Source: Thiorhodovibrio litoralis
Lineage (GTDB): Bacteria; Pseudomonadota; Gammaproteobacteria; Chromatiales; Chromatiaceae
Direction of reading: 5' to 3'
Length of the DNA: 64,000 nt
NCBI RefSeq assembly: GCF_033954455.1
Contig: NZ_CP121473.1
Span: 4,202,501 to 4,266,500, forward strand
In this document: positions 10,702 to 19,805 of the stretch, in pieces
How the letters are laid out: each line of letters opens with the position of its first letter
How positions within the stretch are numbered: the first letter of the stretch is position 1
The notes under the pieces: generated by a model
What the model was told of the DNA's origin: nothing
Seen by the model: the letters and a program-made list of their open reading frames with translations, nothing else
Database searches by the model: none
Program-made: the position numbers and the translations under genes

Positions 10702-10863
10702 CAAACTCCTCCATTCCGATCGATCCAGAAATCGGCCCATCAACCGATCCGGAAAAAGTATCGCACCCAAGACCGCGCTTTGTCTCGCACAAAGCCGGCC
10801 GGGTTATGCCAAGGCCCGCCACAAGCGCCAGCGCGGGCCTCGCCTGGGCCTGCAATGCACAGG

Positions 10864-10872
10864 TTATCCACA
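10864..10872 (+). promoter_or_regulatory. DnaA box upstream of nrdA
   Basis: The sequence TTATCCACA is an exact match to the strong DnaA-box consensus (TTATMCACA). It lies 47 bp upstream of the nrdA -35 hexamer. Control of nrdAB by DnaA is known in E. coli; here it is inferred from the site. Confidence 0.6.
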
Positions 10873-10901
10873 GGCTTCACCGGCGCCATCCACCGCCTTA
10901 T

Positions 10902-10949
10902 TCACAATATATTGTGATTTGACAGCCGCCCTGACACTAGATATTGTTT
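10902..10949 (+). promoter_or_regulatory. Paired NrdR boxes and promoter of nrdA
   Basis: Box 1 (10902-10917) is the perfect palindrome CACAATATATTGTG. Box 2 (10934-10949) is acactagatattgttt. Their centres are 32 bp apart, about three helical turns, as expected for cooperative NrdR binding. A promoter lies between and over them: -35 TTGACA (10919-10924, perfect) and -10 TATTGT (10942-10947) with a 17-bp spacer. Box 2 covers the -10, so NrdR binding should repress when (d)ATP is plentiful. Confidence 0.82.
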
Positions 10950-11066
10950 CCACCCACTGGATTTCGCGGCAACTGCGTCCTTGTCTGTAAACCCCAGTGA
11001 ATAAGTCACCCATGGCCCGCCCGGCATTCATTTCACCGCTGACAACCACATCGGAGGACTTCCACC

Positions 11067-14000
11067 ATGGCTAGCACGTCGCCCGCCGCCTCGGCTGAAC
11101 AACACCCATCACAGCCTCCGGTCATCGGTACCCAGCCGACCGCCTCCTCCCAGCCGCCGATCGGGCCAAGGTCCAGCTCCCAGCCCGGCAACCACGCAGG
11201 TTCCGAGCCCGGCACCCAATCCAGCTCCCAACAACGCCCCCAGCACAGCCCCAGACCCGGCGAGCTGCAGGTTATTCGCCGCAACGGCAAGGTCACGCAC
11301 TTCGATCCCAACAAGATCAAGGTCGCCATGACCAAGGCCTTTCTTGCGGTTGAAGGCGGGCATGCCGCGGCCTCGAGCCGGATTCATGATCAGGTCGAGC
11401 AGCTCGCCGAGCAGGTCACGGCGGCCCTGACCCGCCGACTGCCGGGCGGCGGCACCGTGCATATTGAGGACATTCAGGATCAGGTCGAACTGGCACTGAT
11501 GCGGGCCGGCGAGCACAAGGTCGCGCGCGACTATGTGATCTACCGCGATGCCCGGGCGCGCGAGCGCGCGGCCAATGTCCAAGGCTCCGAAGCCGTGCAA
11601 GCCACCCAAGGGCTGAGCGTTACCCTGAGCGACGGGCGCTCGGTTCCGCTTGATCAGGAAAAACTCGCGACCCTGGTCACCGACGTCTGCGCCGGGCTCG
11701 AGGCAGTCGAGCCGCAGTTGGTGCTGGACGACGCCTGCCGCAACCTGTTCGACGGCGTCAAGGAGCAGGATGTCGATCAGTCCTTGATTATGTCCGCGCG
11801 CGCGCTGATTGAGCGCGAACCGGCCTATAGCCAGGTCGCAGCGCGTCTGCTGCTCGAGAGCCTGCGCAAAGAGGCGCTGGGTTTTCTTGGCCTGCCGACG
11901 GCGACCACTGGCAGAACAACTGACCCAATCGCTGGTGAAACAGCCGCCAGCGCCGCGTGCGTGACCGACTGGGCACAGTCCTATGCTGAGTACTTCAGCG
12001 CCTATGTCAAGCAGGGTGCCGAGCTGGAGCTGCTCGACACCGAGCTAACCCGCTACGACCTCGCCCGGCTCGGCGCCGCATTGCAGCCAGAGCGCGACCG
12101 TCAGTTTACCTATCTTGGCCTGCAGACCCTTTACGACCGCTACTTTATCCATAAAAACGGCGTGCGCTTTGAGATGCCCCAGGCCTTTTTCATGCGCGTG
12201 GCCATGGGTCTGGCGATTAATGAGATCGACCGCGAAGCCCGCGCAATCGAATTCTACGAGCTACTCTCGCGCTTCGACTTCATGAGCTCGACGCCGACGC
12301 TATTCAACTCCGGCACCCTGCGTCCACAGCTGAGCTCCTGCTACCTGACCACGGTGCCGGATGACCTTGACGGCATCTATGGCGCCATCAAGGACAACGC
12401 GCTGCTGAGCAAATTCGCCGGCGGCCTGGGCAACGACTGGACTCAGGTGCGCGGCATGGGCGCGCACATCAAGGGCACCAACGGCAAGAGCCAGGGCGTG
12501 GTGCCATTCCTCAAGGTAGCCAATGACACAGCTGTAGCGGTTAACCAGGGCGGCAAGCGCAAGGGGGCAGTTTGTGCCTATCTCGAGACCTGGCACATTG
12601 ATGTCGAGGAATTTCTCGAGCTGCGCAAGAACACCGGCGATGACCGCCGCCGCTGCCACGATATGAACAGCGCCAACTGGGTGCCGGATTTATTCATGAA
12701 ACGCGTCGCCGAGGAAGGCGACTGGACGCTGTTCTCCCCGAATGAAACGCCGGATTTGCATGATCTGACCGGCCAGGCCTTCGAGCAGGCTTATTTGGCC
12801 TATGAGGCGCGCGCGGCGGCTGGCGAAATGAGCGTCAGCAAGACGGTCAAAGCCGTTGACCTGTGGCGCAAAATGCTCGCGATGCTGTTCGAGACCGGCC
12901 ATCCCTGGATTGCGTTCAAAGACCCCTGCAACCTCCGCTACACCAACCAGCACGCTGGCGTGGTGCACAGCTCCAACCTTTGCACCGAGATTACCCTGCA
13001 CACCAATGATCAGGAAATCGCCGTGTGCAATCTCGGCAGCATCAATCTGGCGGCGCATGTGACCGAGCGCGGCCTGGATACCGAGAAGCTGCAAAAGACC
13101 GCGCGCACCGCCATGCGCATGCTCGACAACGTCATCGACTACAACTTCTACAACGTGCCTCAGGCACGCAGCTCCAATCTGCGTCATCGCCCGGTCGGGC
13201 TCGGGCTCATGGGCTTTCAGGATGCGCTCTACAAACTGCGCATGCCCTACACCAGCCAGGAGGCGGTCAGCTTTGCCGACCGCAGCATGGAACTGATCTC
13301 CTATTACGCCATCGAGGCCAGCGCCGACCTGGCGGCCGAGCGCGGCAGCTATACCAGCTTCCCCGGCTCGCTGTGGAGCCAGGGTGTGCTGCCCATCGAC
13401 TCCATCGCACTGCTCGAACAGGGTCGCGGCGGTTATCTGCAAACCAATCGCGACAGCACGCTGGATTGGGACCGCCTGCGCGAGAAAGTCCGCGGCCAGG
13501 GCATGCGCAACTCCAACTGCATGGCCATCGCGCCGACCGCGACCATCAGCAACATCGTCGGTGTGAGCCAGTCCATCGAGCCGACCTACCAGAACCTGTT
13601 CGTCAAATCCAATCTGTCCGGCGAGTTCACCGTGGTCAATCCCTACCTGGTCGCTGACCTCAAGGCGCTTGGCCTATGGGACAGCGTCATGGTCAATGAC
13701 CTCAAGTACTACGACGGCTCGGTGCAGCCCATCGATCGCGTCCCGGATGAGCTCAAGGCGCTCTATGCCACCGCCTTCGAGATCGACCCGCGTTGGCTGG
13801 TCGAGGCCGCCAGCCGTCGGCAGAAATGGCTCGACCAGGCACAAAGCCTGAATCTCTATATGCGCGAGCCCAACGGCAAGAAGCTCGATAACCTCTACAA
13901 ACTCGCCTGGGTGCGGGGGCTGAAAACCACCTACTACCTCCGCTCCATGGGCGCCACCCATGTCGAGAAATCCACCATGAGCGACAGCAGCCGTGCCAAT

Positions 14001-14162
14001 CAGCTAAGCGCCGTCGGCGGCAGTTATCTGGCGGTCAATCGCGGCAAGCCGGATGGCCAGGGCAATGGCGGCCAAGCCAATGCGGGTCATAACAAAGGCA
14101 ATGGCGCCAGCGCCCCGAGCGCCTGTTCCATCGATGATCCCGAGTGCGAGAGCTGCCAGTAG
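11067..14162 (+). CDS. nrdA: Class I ribonucleoside-diphosphate reductase alpha subunit with two ATP-cones
   Basis: A 1031-residue NrdA that reduces ribonucleotides to deoxyribonucleotides. ATG 11067 follows GGAGG (11053-11057). The first ~65 residues are a Ser/Pro/Gln-rich low-complexity tail. An ATP-cone follows (VIRRNGKVTHFDPNKIKVAM), then a second ATP-cone-like domain (about residues 175-275, VTLSDGRSVPLDQEKL). The catalytic barrel has SSCYLTTVPDDLDGI, the NLCTEI radical/acid motif and MAIAPTATISNI. The C-terminal tail ends CSIDDPECESCQ with the redox-relay cysteines. Two cones imply dATP allosteric inhibition. First gene of the nrd operon. Confidence 0.97.
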   Translation: MASTSPAASAEQHPSQPPVIGTQPTASSQPPIGPRSSSQPGNHAGSEPGTQSSSQQRPQHSPRPGELQVIRRNGKVTHFDPNKIKVAMTKAFLAVEGGHAAASSRIHDQVEQLAEQVTAALTRRLPGGGTVHIEDIQDQVELALMRAGEHKVARDYVIYRDARARERAANVQGSEAVQATQGLSVTLSDGRSVPLDQEKLATLVTDVCAGLEAVEPQLVLDDACRNLFDGVKEQDVDQSLIMSARALIEREPAYSQVAARLLLESLRKEALGFLGLPTATTGRTTDPIAGETAASAACVTDWAQSYAEYFSAYVKQGAELELLDTELTRYDLARLGAALQPERDRQFTYLGLQTLYDRYFIHKNGVRFEMPQAFFMRVAMGLAINEIDREARAIEFYELLSRFDFMSSTPTLFNSGTLRPQLSSCYLTTVPDDLDGIYGAIKDNALLSKFAGGLGNDWTQVRGMGAHIKGTNGKSQGVVPFLKVANDTAVAVNQGGKRKGAVCAYLETWHIDVEEFLELRKNTGDDRRRCHDMNSANWVPDLFMKRVAEEGDWTLFSPNETPDLHDLTGQAFEQAYLAYEARAAAGEMSVSKTVKAVDLWRKMLAMLFETGHPWIAFKDPCNLRYTNQHAGVVHSSNLCTEITLHTNDQEIAVCNLGSINLAAHVTERGLDTEKLQKTARTAMRMLDNVIDYNFYNVPQARSSNLRHRPVGLGLMGFQDALYKLRMPYTSQEAVSFADRSMELISYYAIEASADLAAERGSYTSFPGSLWSQGVLPIDSIALLEQGRGGYLQTNRDSTLDWDRLREKVRGQGMRNSNCMAIAPTATISNIVGVSQSIEPTYQNLFVKSNLSGEFTVVNPYLVADLKALGLWDSVMVNDLKYYDGSVQPIDRVPDELKALYATAFEIDPRWLVEAASRRQKWLDQAQSLNLYMREPNGKKLDNLYKLAWVRGLKTTYYLRSMGATHVEKSTMSDSSRANQLSAVGGSYLAVNRGKPDGQGNGGQANAGHNKGNGASAPSACSIDDPECESCQ

Positions 14163-14229
14163 GGGCCTTGTCGATCAGCCCGCCGTCAGCAGAACCCGCA
14201 ACCACGGAACCAAGCCACCGGGAGGCCGG

Positions 14230-14775
14230 ATGAACTACACCGAAGTTCTAAAAGCCCTGAATGAGGCCAGCCTGTTCGACCTCTACCGGTTGAATGCGGC
14301 CATCAACAACCAACTCGCAGACCCAGCCCGACTGGCGGCGGTCAAGCGGGCTTTGGTTCTCGGGCAAAAGCTCCGCTATTTCGATGGCCCCCGCAATCGG
14401 CTGATCGAAGCCACCTTGCTGCGGATTGATCGCACGCGCGCCACGGTCAAGGATGTCGAAGACGGTCAACAATGGCGCATTCCCTTCTTCATGATCGATC
14501 TCGAGGGCAGGGACGTGCAAATCGCCGCCACCAGCAACCGCGGTCTCGACCGCAACAGCCTAAGCGTTGGTGATCGGGTGGCCTTTCAGGACCGCAACGG
14601 TCAGGAGCGCTACGGTGAAGTCATCAAGCTGAACACAAAAACCGCGAGTGTGCTCGTCAAAGGCTCACGCTGGCGCGTCGCTTACGCCTTGCTCTCCCCA
14701 GTGATCGATGGCGACCTCGGCGCACCGGAACCGGAACTGCTTCCTGCTCACCGCCCTGCTCTGAGCGGGTCGTGA
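14230..14775 (+). CDS. Uncharacterised protein between nrdA and nrdB (two small beta-barrel-like repeats)
   Basis: A 181-residue soluble protein starting at ATG 14230 behind GGAGG (14221-14225), 67 bases after nrdA and 208 before nrdB, same strand. The N-terminal ~45 residues are helical (LNEASLFDLYRLNAAINNQL, then a basic KRALVLGQKLRYF). Two similar KOW/Tudor-like strand groups follow: IEATLLRIDRTRATVKD...WRIPFFMID (about 55-92) and LSVGDRVAFQDRNGQE...TASVLVKGSRWRVAYALL (about 115-155). Each consists of a barrel entry, a V-D/K turn and a WR(I/V) closing strand. That suggests nucleic-acid or protein binding. No characterised family is recognised. The position inside nrdAB makes a role linked to ribonucleotide reduction possible but unproven. 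Confidence 0.8.
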   Translation: MNYTEVLKALNEASLFDLYRLNAAINNQLADPARLAAVKRALVLGQKLRYFDGPRNRLIEATLLRIDRTRATVKDVEDGQQWRIPFFMIDLEGRDVQIAATSNRGLDRNSLSVGDRVAFQDRNGQERYGEVIKLNTKTASVLVKGSRWRVAYALLSPVIDGDLGAPEPELLPAHRPALSGS

Positions 14776-14983
14776 GCGGATATTGAACCGACAGACCAAG
14801 ACGGACGACAGGCGCCTGGCGATTAATCATCCAATCCGATGCACCGAGATCAATTTTGGATTCACTGTCACTGCCGCCATTCCGGCACCGCATGCCAGGG
14901 GTCTTTGATCCTCTTCCACGCTGCCGTCGCCTATTCGAGCCCAAAACTACCGACTACTAGCCACTGCCCAGGAGACCCCAACC

Positions 14984-16450
14984 ATGCTGAACTGGGAAGA
15001 CCCCCTTGCCGATCTGAAATCTCAATCAAAACAGAACCCACCGCCCTTCGACGCCGCTTCCTATCCGGATGCGGATATCCCGGCGCGCAGCAAAGATGCA
15101 ACCAGAGAATGGAGTCATGAAGAGAGCTCCCGCAATGGTGAGCGAGAGATCACTTCAGCGGCTCCAACGCCCCGCCCCGGCTTGGGCCTGGTCGAAAACA
15201 GCGCCCTGATGGCCACCGCCGGCGCTGCGCCCGTGGTCAACCCGAATCCGCTTCCGTCCCAAGCCTCCCTGCTACCCGATGAGGATAACAGCGCCTGGCA
15301 GCCCTTGGATGCGCGAGCGGAACAGGAACAATCAGCCGCGCTCGATCCCAACGCAAACCAGGAGCCAAAGGCTGAGACAGACCGGCAACCCGCCGGCGGC
15401 GCCACTGGGCTCGAAGACCTGGAAATGGGGGCCGGCCGCATTCGTGTTGACGACAAGCGCATCATCAATTGCAATGCCGACCTCAACCAGCTCGTCCCAT
15501 TCAAATACGACTGGGCCTGGCAGAAATACCTGGATGCCTGCGCCAACCATTGGATGCCGCAAGAAATCAATATGAACGCGGACATCGCCCTATGGAAAGA
15601 CCCCAATGGTCTGACCGAGGACGAGCGCACCATCATCAAGCGCAACCTGGGCTTTTTCTCGACCGCCGATTCCCTGGTGGCCAACAATCTGGTGCTGGCC
15701 GTCTATCGCCACATCACCAACCCAGAATGCCGGCAGTATCTGCTGCGCCAGGCTTTCGAGGAGGCGCTGCATACGCATGCCTATCAATACGTGGTCGAAA
15801 GCCTGGGGCTGGATGAAGGCGAAATCTTCAATATGTACCGCGAGGTGCCCTCGGTCGCACGCAAGGCCGAATGGGCGCTGCCATTTACCCAGTATCTCGC
15901 CGACCCGCATTTCAAAACCGGCACCCCGGCCAATGATCGCCGTCTACTGCGCGAAATGGTGGCCTTCTATATCATCTTCGAGGGGATTTTCTTCTACGTT
16001 GGCTTTGTGCAGGTGCTGAGCATGGGGCGGCGCAACAAAATGACTGGTACTGCCGAGCAGTTCCAATACATCCTGCGCGATGAATCCATGCACATGAACT
16101 TCGGCATCGACGTAATCAATCAGATCAAGATTGAAAACCCACACTTGTGGACCGAGACCTTCCGCCAGGAACTGAGCGACATGATCACCGAGGCCGTCGA
16201 ACTCGAAGCCCGGTACGCCCACGAAACCATGCCGCGCGGCGTGCTGGGACTCAACGCACCTATGTTCGAGGAATACTTGCACTTCATCGCCAACCGCCGC
16301 TGCGCCCAGATCGGCCTGTCGGAGCAGTACCCAGGCGCCACCAATCCCTTCCCGTGGATGTCCGAAGTGCTGGACCTGAAAAAAGAGAAGAACTTCTTTG
16401 AAACCCGAGTAACCGAATATCAGACCGGAGGCACCCTGTCCTGGGACTGA
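14984..16450 (+). CDS. nrdB: Class I ribonucleotide reductase beta subunit with an expanded N-terminal linker
   Basis: A 488-residue NrdB, which houses the dinuclear metal/tyrosyl radical cofactor. The ferritin-like core starts near residue 145 ([35 protein letters not shown]). Metal ligands lie in the [10 protein letters not shown] and [12 protein letters not shown] helices. Between the conserved [12 protein letters not shown] start and the core lies about 120 residues of low-complexity Pro/Ala/Asn/Gln-rich sequence, making the protein over 100 residues longer than typical. No ATP-cone motif is seen in the extension. The ATG follows GGAGA. The gene is probably cotranscribed with nrdA. Confidence 0.96.
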   Translation: MLNWEDPLADLKSQSKQNPPPFDAASYPDADIPARSKDATREWSHEESSRNGEREITSAAPTPRPGLGLVENSALMATAGAAPVVNPNPLPSQASLLPDEDNSAWQPLDARAEQEQSAALDPNANQEPKAETDRQPAGGATGLEDLEMGAGRIRVDDKRIINCNADLNQLVPFKYDWAWQKYLDACANHWMPQEINMNADIALWKDPNGLTEDERTIIKRNLGFFSTADSLVANNLVLAVYRHITNPECRQYLLRQAFEEALHTHAYQYVVESLGLDEGEIFNMYREVPSVARKAEWALPFTQYLADPHFKTGTPANDRRLLREMVAFYIIFEGIFFYVGFVQVLSMGRRNKMTGTAEQFQYILRDESMHMNFGIDVINQIKIENPHLWTETFRQELSDMITEAVELEARYAHETMPRGVLGLNAPMFEEYLHFIANRRCAQIGLSEQYPGATNPFPWMSEVLDLKKEKNFFETRVTEYQTGGTLSWD

Positions 16451-16517
16451 GCTGCCCTGAGATTGAAGGTCATCGGCCGCGACCTCCCTGACAGCGGGAC
16501 GCTCCGAGGAACGGCCT

Positions 16518-16943
16518 TCAATCCACCAGCTTTCGCATCGCCTGCAGCAGATCGCGCCAGGTCAGGATGCCAACCAGAGCATTGTCTTGATCGACTACGG
16601 GCAGGCAGGAGACATGGTGGTCCTCGAACAACCGCAGGGCGTCGCCGATGCCCTGATTCTGCTCGATCACCACCGGTTGTCGGGACATGACCTGATGAGC
16701 TCGGCGCGACAGCCCGGCACGGTCCAGATTGCTCTCCGCTGGCGTGCCGACGCCCGGACTGAGCGCCTTGAACAGGTCGCGGTCTGATAAGACGCCGAAA
16801 ATCCTGCCCTCTTCAAGCACCGCGAGGTGGTGAAAATGGGTGTTGTCAAAGATATTTTTGACCACCCCCAGAGTGTCGTCCATTTCGACAGTCACCACGG
16901 GGGTGGTCATCAGATCTCTGATCTTCTGGTTAGATGCGCGCAT
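16518..16943 (-). CDS. CBS-domain-pair protein
   Basis: A 141-residue cytoplasmic protein made of two CBS motifs forming one Bateman module: VRDLMTTPVVTVEMDD-type first unit with HLAVLEEGRIFGVLSDRDL, then VMSRQPVVIEQNQGIGDALRLF with CLPVVDQDNALVGILTWRDLLQAM. Such modules sense adenosine nucleotides and regulate partner enzymes or channels, but this one stands alone with no fused effector. It is convergent with nrdB (67-base gap). Partner unknown. Confidence 0.88.
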   Translation of the reverse strand: MRASNQKIRDLMTTPVVTVEMDDTLGVVKNIFDNTHFHHLAVLEEGRIFGVLSDRDLFKALSPGVGTPAESNLDRAGLSRRAHQVMSRQPVVIEQNQGIGDALRLFEDHHVSCLPVVDQDNALVGILTWRDLLQAMRKLVD

Positions 16944-17130
16944 GGGTTAAGAAACCGCTTGGAGTCACCGGGAGATGAAACGGGCAAAGTTGCATGACGG
17001 GAATCTAGGTTGCATAACGGGCATTTCGCGCCTGCTTGACTCGACCCCACCCTCTTGTCCGCTCTGACGCCTAGTATTCTGGCTCCAAATGAAGCTAGGT
17101 ACCAGCCCGCGACGCACCCGGAGCGCCGGC

Positions 17131-18390
17131 TCAGGTTTCTTGATTCAACGCCTTGAGCTGAAATCCTGCCTGCTCGACGGCTTCGCGCAGGGCGTCAGCA
17201 CGCACCCCTTCGGCGGCCCGGAGCCTCACGCGCCCTGAACTCAGCTCCGGTATCGCTTCTTCCACCTGATCAACAGCCTCAAGGGCGTTTTTCACGCTCG
17301 CCACGCAATGCCCGCAAGTCATACCGCCGACCTGCAACACCATGCCGCCCTGATTTCCACTTTCAACGCGAGCTGCGGCTTCTCGCTCCATCTGACGCTG
17401 GCGCTGGCGTCGAAATTCAAGAAACCCGAGCAGAGCCAGCAGCAAAATTGCAGAAAGATAGTTAAGCCAACCACCATGCTCGCCATGCGCATGGCCGGCG
17501 CCAAGGTCGACACTCAGCAACTGATCGAACATCAGCCCGAAGCCCAGGCTGGAGAGAATCACAGTCGCCAGATAGATGGTGATCACGCGCGGCCCCAGTG
17601 TGCGATAGACGGCGCCAATGGTCGCGACATTGGTTGCCGGTCCGGCCATCAGAAACACCAACGCTGACCCGGCCGGCAAGCCCGCTGCAATCAGAGAAGC
17701 GGCAATGGGCACCGAGGCGGTGGTGCAGACGTAAAGCGGCAGCGAGATCGCAAGCACCACCAGCATGCCGAGCAGGCCGCTCGACCATGCCTGGCTGGCA
17801 AAGAAGTCTTCGGGAGTCAGTGCCGTCACCAAGGCAGCGGCGAGAATGCCAAAAATCAGCCATCTGTCGATCGCGCCAAGCAGATCAAAGACCGCATAAC
17901 GCACCGCACCCCACAAACCGCGCGTCTTGCCATCCTGTGCACCACACTGGCTATCTGCCTCGCTCTCAGGCCCAAGACCATCCCGTCGGGGCACCAAGCG
18001 ATTGGTCAGCACGCCACCCGCGATGCCAGTCACGAAAGCCGCAATCAACTTGAAGATGGCAAAGGGCCAACCAAGAAAAGCAGCACTGACCAGAATCGCA
18101 TCAACGCCCGTCTGCGGCGTACTGATCAGGAAGGATGTTGTGGCGCCAGGAGATGCACCCTCCTTGCGCAGACCGAGGGCGGTTGGAATGACGCCACAGG
18201 AGCAAAGAGGCAGCGGAACACCAATCAGCGAGGCCCGGGTGACGCTGCGCCAATCGTTTCCACTCAATCCACGATGAACGAACCCATCGGGCATATAGGC
18301 ATGCATTAACCCCGCAATGAGCAGCCCGAGCAACAGCGACGGGGACAGCTCAAGCAGGATCTGCCAAAGTATCTGGAGAAAACTCAGCAT
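17131..18390 (-). CDS. Metal efflux permease fused to HMA domain (SO_0444-like Cu/Zn family)
   Basis: A 419-residue protein. Residues about 1-320 are a DUF318/YraQ-type permease with about 8-10 membrane spans and the repeated LPLCSCGVIPTALGLRKEGAS and LYVCTTASVPIAASLI stretches, whose CSC and CTT motifs are the expected metal-handling sites. A charged cytosolic linker (RRQRQRQME) leads to a C-terminal heavy-metal-associated domain (about 352-415) with the MTCGHC metal-binding motif. The architecture matches the SO_0444-type Cu/Zn efflux proteins. The HMA domain probably delivers or senses metal. No metal regulator gene is adjacent. Confidence 0.85.
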   Translation of the reverse strand: MLSFLQILWQILLELSPSLLLGLLIAGLMHAYMPDGFVHRGLSGNDWRSVTRASLIGVPLPLCSCGVIPTALGLRKEGASPGATTSFLISTPQTGVDAILVSAAFLGWPFAIFKLIAAFVTGIAGGVLTNRLVPRRDGLGPESEADSQCGAQDGKTRGLWGAVRYAVFDLLGAIDRWLIFGILAAALVTALTPEDFFASQAWSSGLLGMLVVLAISLPLYVCTTASVPIAASLIAAGLPAGSALVFLMAGPATNVATIGAVYRTLGPRVITIYLATVILSSLGFGLMFDQLLSVDLGAGHAHGEHGGWLNYLSAILLLALLGFLEFRRQRQRQMEREAAARVESGNQGGMVLQVGGMTCGHCVASVKNALEAVDQVEEAIPELSSGRVRLRAAEGVRADALREAVEQAGFQLKALNQET

Positions 18391-18527
18391 GCCGACTCAT
18401 TCCCAAGGCAAGCGCCCCAGCGCCTGTTATCGACACATCCGCAACACGGATCAGAAGGCTTTGGGGTCTCCAAAGGCCTTGGGGTCAGAAGGGTCAGACC
18501 AGAAGGTAGACCCTCACCGAACAGCAT

Positions 18528-18821
18528 TTAGCCCCGCGGTCCCCGATAGGGTTGCTGCTGGTAGCGAGGCGGCGGCGGCCTTCTATGGGTGCTCCTTTGA
18601 TCAGCATCATACATGGCGCCTCCGAGAGCGCCGATGCCGGCTCCGATCGCGGCGCCCTTACCTGCATTGGCACTTTCCGACCCTACTGCAGCACCGGCCG
18701 CTGCGCCCAGTGCAGCCCCACCAAGAACACGTTCTCCGCTGCGTGGGCCGGCGCAGCCTGCCAGCACCAGCGTCAAGACGGCGATGGTTGCGAGCAAAAA
18801 TTGGTTTTTTCGAATTCCCAT
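18528..18821 (-). CDS. Glycine-zipper lipoprotein
   Basis: A 97-residue lipoprotein precursor with a hydrophobic signal ending in lipobox LVLAGC (Cys23). The mature part is a glycine zipper (GGAALGAAAGAAVGSE...GKGAAIGAGIGALGGAMYD) of the YMGG/OmpA-like type found in outer-membrane-associated lipoproteins. A Pro/Arg/Gln-rich tail (PPPPRYQQQPYRGPRG) ends it. It is followed upstream by a second, related glycine-zipper lipoprotein, so the pair probably arose by duplication. Function unknown; envelope integrity or stress is the usual guess. Confidence 0.8.
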   Translation of the reverse strand: MGIRKNQFLLATIAVLTLVLAGCAGPRSGERVLGGAALGAAAGAAVGSESANAGKGAAIGAGIGALGGAMYDADQRSTHRRPPPPRYQQQPYRGPRG

Positions 18822-18945
18822 AAAAACCTCGTCAGTTTGGAGACATCTTCAAGCAAAGAAGCACGAAAACAGTTGCGCAACGGAAACTGCTGCAGTGGTA
18901 TCAGCCAAGAGTAACGCCTGCGACTAAAACTCGCAGGCATCACAT

Positions 18946-19182
18946 TTAGTCGATATAGCCTTTCTCGTGCTGATCGTAGAGGTAACCACCGAGCGCACCG
19001 GCACCGGCACCGATGAGCGCGCCCGCACCCGCGTTCGCGGACAGCGAACCAACCAGAGCACCACCTGCCGCGCCCATGAGCGCGCCACTGCCAGCTCTCG
19101 AGCCGGTGGTGGTACCACAGCCCGACACCGATACACCAATTGCCAGGACTGCGGTCACAGCAATCAAAGAAGACTGTTTCAT
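18946..19182 (-). CDS. Glycine-zipper lipoprotein (paralogue)
   Basis: A 78-residue lipoprotein with signal peptide and lipobox VSVSGC. A glycine zipper (SGALMGAAGGALVGSLSANAG, then GAGAGALGGYLYD) follows, ending HEKGYID. It shares the SANAG(K/A)GA core with the neighbouring lipoprotein 124 bases downstream but lacks the proline-rich tail. Same strand, likely the same transcript or a tandem duplicate. Confidence 0.8.
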   Translation of the reverse strand: MKQSSLIAVTAVLAIGVSVSGCGTTTGSRAGSGALMGAAGGALVGSLSANAGAGALIGAGAGALGGYLYDQHEKGYID

Positions 19183-19403
19183 TCTCTTGCTACCTCGTGT
19201 GAATCGCGCCTAAGCCAGCCGCGATCAATCAATAAATTACCTTTACTTTCGCACAGACCCCAGCACCCCGGGGGCAAACCGCCATTTGCGAATCTATCGC
19301 CCGACGGCCCGTTTTCGGTGCAGAAAAATGCGGGTCTGAGCCTTGCTAACCGTCATGGTGCGGCACCATCCCGGAGGATGACGCTGCTGTTTCACCGCAA
19401 GGG

Positions 19404-19805
19404 CTATGGGCAAGGGTAAGCCTGCGAGAGTGAGCGCATCAAACCGACGACTGGCTGCTCTTTTCTCAGTTTCTTATCCTTCCGATTCTTTGCGCCCCAT
19501 TCGATGAAGACCTGGCGGGCGTCTTCAATGGTGACAGTCTCGTTGTAACAGACGAGTCGTTTCAGATTCTGGCGGTCGACGACTTCATCGTGGTACTGCA
19601 CAGTCGCCTCGATAAATGCCCGGCAAGCCAGTGCGGCCGGCACATGCTCGGGCACATCCACAGGAGTTGAGCAGACTTCGTACAAATCTTCCGTTGTGTC
19701 GAACCCAAAGTCCTCTGGATCGGTTGCCAAGACCGCTTGAGAGGATAGCAACAAGACCGCGGCGACAGCCGTGGCAGCATGCAGTGAGTAGAACGAAATC
19801 TTCAT
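19404..19805 (-). CDS. Rap1a/Tai-like exported protein
   Basis: A 133-residue secreted protein with a signal peptide (AVAAVLLLSSQAVLA). The mature domain has four cysteines at positions expected for the Rap1a/Tai immunity fold: YEVCSTP, LACRAFIEA, LVCYNETVT and a C-terminal AYPCP. It also has the family's ARQVFIEW segment and the near-terminal L-x(4)-A-(Y/F)-P-C ending. Characterised members neutralise periplasmic T6SS amidase effectors. No effector or T6SS gene lies nearby, so it may be an orphan immunity protein or a housekeeping relative. Family assignment is by pattern. Confidence 0.6.
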   Translation of the reverse strand: MKISFYSLHAATAVAAVLLLSSQAVLATDPEDFGFDTTEDLYEVCSTPVDVPEHVPAALACRAFIEATVQYHDEVVDRQNLKRLVCYNETVTIEDARQVFIEWGAKNRKDKKLRKEQPVVGLMRSLSQAYPCP

